From positions 248,001-312,000 of the forward strand of contig JAUSFB010000044.1 of NCBI GenBank assembly GCA_030651575.1: 64,000 nt of DNA, given 5' to 3'. A program made the translations under genes and the position numbers. This stretch comes from Phaeospirillum sp. (lineage in GTDB: Bacteria; Pseudomonadota; Alphaproteobacteria; Rhodospirillales; Magnetospirillaceae). This document shows, piece by piece, positions 63,331 through 64,000 of this stretch. Each line of letters opens with the position of its first letter. Positions within the stretch are counted from its first letter, which is position 1. The notes under the pieces are model-generated. The model saw only the letters and a program-made list of their open reading frames with translations, did not search any database and was not told where the DNA came from.

Positions 63331-63472
63331 GCGCTACGCTCTCCGGGATGGGTCGGGGCACTGTAATGCAAGCCGGGACCAGTTTCCAGCCGGGCCGCCA
63401 TGCAGGCTGGACGCGACTTTTATCGGCGTTTCATGCTATGGTCATCTGGCTGGGCGGTATCGGGAGGATATC

Positions 63473-63667
63473 ATGCCGAACATTTTCGAGATGGCCGGGC
63501 GACGCGGCGAACGCGCCACCGGCGACGCGCGCGATCATGACGAGCTGGACTACATGGCGACGGAAGGCAGGGCGAGAACCGACGATCCCCGTCTGAAATA
63601 TGTCCCCAGGCTGCAAACCCAATCCACCGACGCCCTGCTGGAAATCGCCCCCGGCCGCAAGCCTTGA
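63473..63667 (+). CDS. Small hypothetical protein, 64 residues
   Basis: A charged soluble protein (MPNIFEMAGRRGER, DELDYMATEGRARTDDPR). GGGAGG sits six bases before the ATG. Family not recognised; it is likely real given the start signal and codon use. Convergent with the VF530 gene, three bases apart. Confidence 0.65.
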   Translation: MPNIFEMAGRRGERATGDARDHDELDYMATEGRARTDDPRLKYVPRLQTQSTDALLEIAPGRKP

Positions 63668-63670
63668 CCT

Positions 63671-63892
63671 TCAGGGCTTTGGCAGGTTGAGGAACAGTTC
63701 CTCGACCTTCTGGCGCGCCCATGGCGTTTTCCTGAGGAAGTTCAGGCTGGACTTGATGCTGGGCTTGTTGAAAAAGCACTGAAGGTTGATGTGCTGGCAA
63801 AGCCCGGCCCAGCCGTAATGGGCCACCAAGCTGGTAAGCACGGTCTCCAGGGTGATGCCGTGAAGCGGATTCTTGGGTTGTTCTGCGAGCAT
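63671..63892 (-). CDS. VF530-family DNA-binding protein
   Basis: A 73-residue helical protein: NNPLHG-like start ([17 protein letters not shown]), then [16 protein letters not shown] and [19 protein letters not shown]. The family takes its name from a Vibrio fischeri protein whose structure suggested DNA binding. Role unknown. Confidence 0.88.
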   Translation of the reverse strand: MLAEQPKNPLHGITLETVLTSLVAHYGWAGLCQHINLQCFFNKPSIKSSLNFLRKTPWARQKVEELFLNLPKP

Positions 63893-63899
63893 CGCCCTT

Positions 63900-64000
63900 T
63901 TACCTCTCCCGCGTGGTGATCGCCTTGCGGGCCAGGATGCGGTCGCACATGGAGGTGGTGTCCCAGGATGAATGCTGGCCCAGGGCCGGCAGAATCTCGG
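63900..64000 (-). CDS. C-terminal end of an unidentified gene
   Basis: The last 32 residues ([19 protein letters not shown]... ITTRER) of a protein running off the right edge. Frame supported by codon use and by the stop TAA eight bases before the VF530 start. Too short to name. Confidence 0.5.
   Translation of the reverse strand, partial: EILPALGQHSSWDTTSMCDRILARKAITTRER

Noticed and set aside
1-64000. tRNA, rRNA, insertion sequences, prophage or replication origin
   Set aside because: I looked for cloverleaf-like T-arms, transposase motifs, integrases and dnaA-box clusters by eye and saw none; a tRNA scan would be decisive.

Overview
This window is high-GC, densely coded bacterial chromosome. 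It has no rRNA, tRNA, insertion sequence, prophage or CRISPR array that I can see. Gene content points to an alphaproteobacterium of the Rhodospirillales, most like Magnetospirillum and relatives. The pointers are a large SUV3-type helicase, a DUF1289 protein, a shikimate-kinase-fused (BzdR/BoxR-type) regulator, many GTG/TTG starts and stop/start overlaps, flagellar hook genes behind a sigma-54-like promoter, and chemotaxis and c-di-GMP genes. The genus is inferred from memory of gene content, not from a search.

Layout. 1-5.6 kb: end of an unknown exported protein, two tandem M17 leucyl aminopeptidases, a GT2 glycosyltransferase, holC, and a tiny ORF closed by a terminator. 5.6-14.8 kb: asd, an orphan MlaF-like ATPase with oxyR, prs (convergent), a hypothetical protein, an XRE regulator, the queuosine pair queF-queG, hldE, an 82-bp tandem repeat and an ApaH-like phosphatase. 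14.9-19.1 kb: a four-gene unit of two tandem, catalytically degenerate EAL-like proteins followed by an ABC-2 exporter. 19.2-21.6 kb: rplY-pth-ychF. 21.6-25.5 kb: an iron-uptake locus of the FtrABCD/P19 type (cupredoxin, P19, porin, polyferredoxin) without a visible FTR1 permease. 25.5-33.7 kb: SUV3-like helicase, a chemoreceptor, rutE-like reductase, a NodB-like protein with altered metal-site residues, a response-regulator phosphatase and the BzdR-like regulator.

33.7-39.6 kb: the block rplU-rpmA-obgE-proB-proA-nadD-rsfS-rlmH on the minus strand, tightly packed. nadD and rsfS lie in one frame separated by a single TAG. 39.6-48.5 kb: DUF1289, PPi-type phosphofructokinase, a periplasmic parvulin, argJ, pterin dehydratase, a small zincin, a LonB-like protease and a solute-binding protein preceded by an 11-residue minigene. 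48.5-53.5 kb: a sensor kinase, rpmG, a diguanylate cyclase and an S41 protease. 53.6-58.7 kb: the flagellar hook operon fliK-flgD-flgE. 58.8-64 kb: a GNAT-Nudix fusion with a MocF/CinA-type protein, mtnA-nagB, small conserved proteins and one gene running off the end.

The parts most worth a second look are the degenerate EAL pair with its exporter, the iron locus lacking its permease, the regulator with a TGCA-N6-TGCA site upstream, the nadD/TAG/rsfS arrangement, the hairpins that bury ribosome-binding sites, and the dispersed repeat seen at 13.8, 53.5 and (decayed) 33.7 kb.
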